Positions 62,594 through 64,000 of a DNA stretch of 64,000 bases are shown here, in pieces. The stretch is from NCBI RefSeq assembly GCF_032814565.1, contig NZ_CP136521.1:186001-250000 (forward strand). Direction: 5' to 3'. A model generated the notes under the pieces. That model was not told the origin of the DNA. It ran no database searches and was given only the letters and a program-made list of their open reading frames with translations. Each line of letters begins with the position of its first letter. Within the stretch, counting starts at the first letter, position 1. The position numbers and the translations under genes are program-made. The DNA comes from Hwangdonia lutea (GTDB lineage Bacteria; Bacteroidota; Bacteroidia; Flavobacteriales; Flavobacteriaceae).

Positions 62594-64000
62594 CTAATTT
62601 TTATTTGAAAACTCGTAAATACCATCGGCATTTAATTGAAATGTAATGACGCTGTTATTTACTTTAAGTTTAGACGATTGATTGGGTTTGCCCTTAATTT
62701 TAGAATTAATAACATGCCCATCTTTCCACTGGATATCAACCTCAAAACCGCCGCGAGCCTTTAACCCTTTTATCTCTCCTTGTTGCCATGCATCGGGTAA
62801 TGCGGGCAGCAATTCGATAATTCCCGATTGCGACTGTAGCAGCATTTCTACCATGCCTGCAGCACCGCCCATATTACCATCCAGTTGAAATGGCGGATGT
62901 GCACATAGTAAATTGGCATAGGTTCCACCGGCTGTAGACATCTCAACCTTGGTGCTGGAAACCGGTTTTAATAAATTTCTCAACATTTTATGCGCCCGAT
63001 TGCCATCGTTTAAACGTGCCCAAAAGTTTAATTTCCAAGCGCGCGACCAACCTGTACCACTATCACCACGAGCATTTAATGTTATTCTGGCAGCTTCGGC
63101 CAACTTGGGTGTATGCGTGGTGGATATTTGATTTCCGGGATGCAACGCAAATAAATGTGAAATATGGCGGTGTTTATTGTTGGGGTCATCCACATCTTCG
63201 GCCCATTCCTGTAGCTGTCCCCACGACCCTATTTGAGGTGGTAAAATAGCAGCTTTGGTTTGTATGGCCTTTTTTGTGAAATCATCATTTATACCTAAAA
63301 CCTCAGCGGCCTTTATGCAGTTGTTGAGTATATCCCAAGCGATTTGATGATCCATTGAGGCCCCTTTTGAAATTCCACCATGTTCGGGCGAATACGATGG
63401 CTTAGAAACCAATTTACCGTTTTCGTCCTTTGTAAGGTAATCGATCCAAAACCATGCGGCCTCTTTCATTACGGGATACGCCCGTGTTCTTAAAAATTCT
63501 TCGTCTTGTGTAAAATCAAAATGATCCCAAAGATGTTGGGAAAACCATGCAGCCCCACCGGGAAAGAATCCCCAAGGAATCCCCCACCCTGGCGATGTGT
63601 AACCATAGGCATTGGTCATGGTATTTGTCATCCATCCTCGGGTGTTAAAAAATTCTTTAGCTGTAAGTTTCCCAGGTTCCACCAGACTTTCTATAAAATC
63701 TAAAAATGGCACGTGGCATTCTGATAAATTGGTTAATTCTGCCGGCCAATAAATCATTTCTAAATTGATATTGCTGTGGTAATCTGCAGCCCATGGTGGA
63801 TTGGTTGAGTTATTCCATTTACCTTGCAAGTGCATGGACATACTGTTTGGACGACTTGCCGAAATCATTAAATAACGTGCGTATTGAAAGTACAGACTTT
63901 CCAAACTAGCATCTTCCAACCCGTTAAAATAAGCTTGTAATCTTTTGTTTGTGGGAACAGCAGGTTGTGCGCTTTTACCTAAATTTAAACTTACACGATG
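62594..64000 (-). CDS. GH95 alpha-L-fucosidase (5' end beyond the window)
   Basis: The last 468 residues of a GH95 family protein; the frame is open to the right edge, so the N-terminal part is outside. It shows GLEDASLESLYFQYARYLMISASRP, the catalytic-site segment WAADYHSNINLEMIYWPAEL with the paired Asn residues, HLWDHFDFTQD, PSYSPEHGG with the likely acid Glu, GDSGTGWSRAWKLNFWARL (in pieces) and FQLDGNMGGAAGMVEMLLQS near the base. GH95 enzymes cleave alpha-1,2-L-fucose or, in some members, alpha-L-galactose by inversion. It is cotranscribed with the phosphodiesterase and mannosidase genes. Confidence 0.93.
   Translation of the reverse strand, partial: HRVSLNLGKSAQPAVPTNKRLQAYFNGLEDASLESLYFQYARYLMISASRPNSMSMHLQGKWNNSTNPPWAADYHSNINLEMIYWPAELTNLSECHVPFLDFIESLVEPGKLTAKEFFNTRGWMTNTMTNAYGYTSPGWGIPWGFFPGGAAWFSQHLWDHFDFTQDEEFLRTRAYPVMKEAAWFWIDYLTKDENGKLVSKPSYSPEHGGISKGASMDHQIAWDILNNCIKAAEVLGINDDFTKKAIQTKAAILPPQIGSWGQLQEWAEDVDDPNNKHRHISHLFALHPGNQISTTHTPKLAEAARITLNARGDSGTGWSRAWKLNFWARLNDGNRAHKMLRNLLKPVSSTKVEMSTAGGTYANLLCAHPPFQLDGNMGGAAGMVEMLLQSQSGIIELLPALPDAWQQGEIKGLKARGGFEVDIQWKDGHVINSKIKGKPNQSSKLKVNNSVITFQLNADGIYEFSNKN

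Noticed and set aside
62575-62631. Extended N-terminus of the phosphodiesterase
   Set aside because: It overlaps the GH95 coding end; the ATG at 62574 gives a clean signal peptide.
1-64000. tRNA, rRNA, riboswitch, prophage, integrase or toxin-antitoxin genes
   Set aside because: I looked through all gaps and saw no cloverleaf, conserved RNA core or matching protein families.

Overview
This 64 kb window is chromosomal DNA of a member of the Bacteroidota, almost certainly a marine-type Flavobacteriaceae (relatives of Formosa, Algibacter or Winogradskyella would fit; the genus is a guess). The basis is a low-GC genome, Bacteroidota-style promoters (TTG ~20 nt upstream of TAnnTTTG), few Shine-Dalgarno sites, a SusC/SusD pair, a split transketolase, and flavobacterial-type DnaJ, Tgt and YceI proteins. 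I see no rRNA, tRNA, CRISPR array, prophage or complete insertion sequence.

Region 1 (1-27 kb) is mainly conserved core. On the minus strand lie a secreted protein often mislabelled asparagine synthetase B, dnaB, accA, an EamA exporter, an LptF/LptG-family permease and tgt. Plus-strand genes follow: split transketolase, an outer-membrane barrel protein, gcvT, a sugar-epimerase-like reductase, pterin dehydratase and yebC. Then come a TPR protein and gyrA (minus) and clpC (plus). An ECF sigma factor operon with a putative anti-sigma partner and two repetitive surface/periplasmic beta-solenoid proteins (DUF4097-like and DUF2807-like) covers 21.6-24.6 kb. A thioredoxin-like protein, a CsaA-like protein, a bile-acid/Na+ symporter-family protein and an acyltransferase follow.

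Region 2 (27-46.8 kb) holds secreted peptidases (M14, M28), a VWA-domain protein with an unknown membrane partner, a DinB-like and a transglutaminase-like exported protein, PPK2, a flavodoxin-fold reductase and a coiled-coil exported protein. A five-gene minus-strand operon (ABC ATPase, ABC permease, MscS channel, DUF6268-like protein, NtrC-type regulator lacking a DNA-binding domain) comes next. It is followed by grpE-dnaJ behind a well-formed promoter, and a YceI lipoprotein.

Region 3 (46.9-64 kb) is accessory and the most interesting part. A tightly packed eight-gene minus-strand operon runs TetR regulator, di-heme MauG/cytochrome-c-peroxidase family protein, beta-helix/cytochrome c fusion, SusC, SusD, PKD lipoprotein, aldehyde dehydrogenase, and a GH5 lipoprotein resembling endoglycoceramidases. 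A perfect palindrome overlaps the predicted tetR promoter and is the likely operator. Upstream on the same strand lies a second catabolic cluster: GH95 alpha-L-fucosidase (cut by the window edge), a phosphodiesterase of the alkaline-phosphatase superfamily and a GH2 beta-mannosidase. Together these suggest capture and breakdown of a glycan or glycolipid, with an unusual periplasmic/outer-surface redox module inside the SusCD operon. The substrate and the role of the redox proteins are unknown.

Several intergenic gaps carry palindromic REP-like elements with TTGAGC...TCGAAA-type arms, including one 110-bp element with 14-bp terminal inverted repeats.
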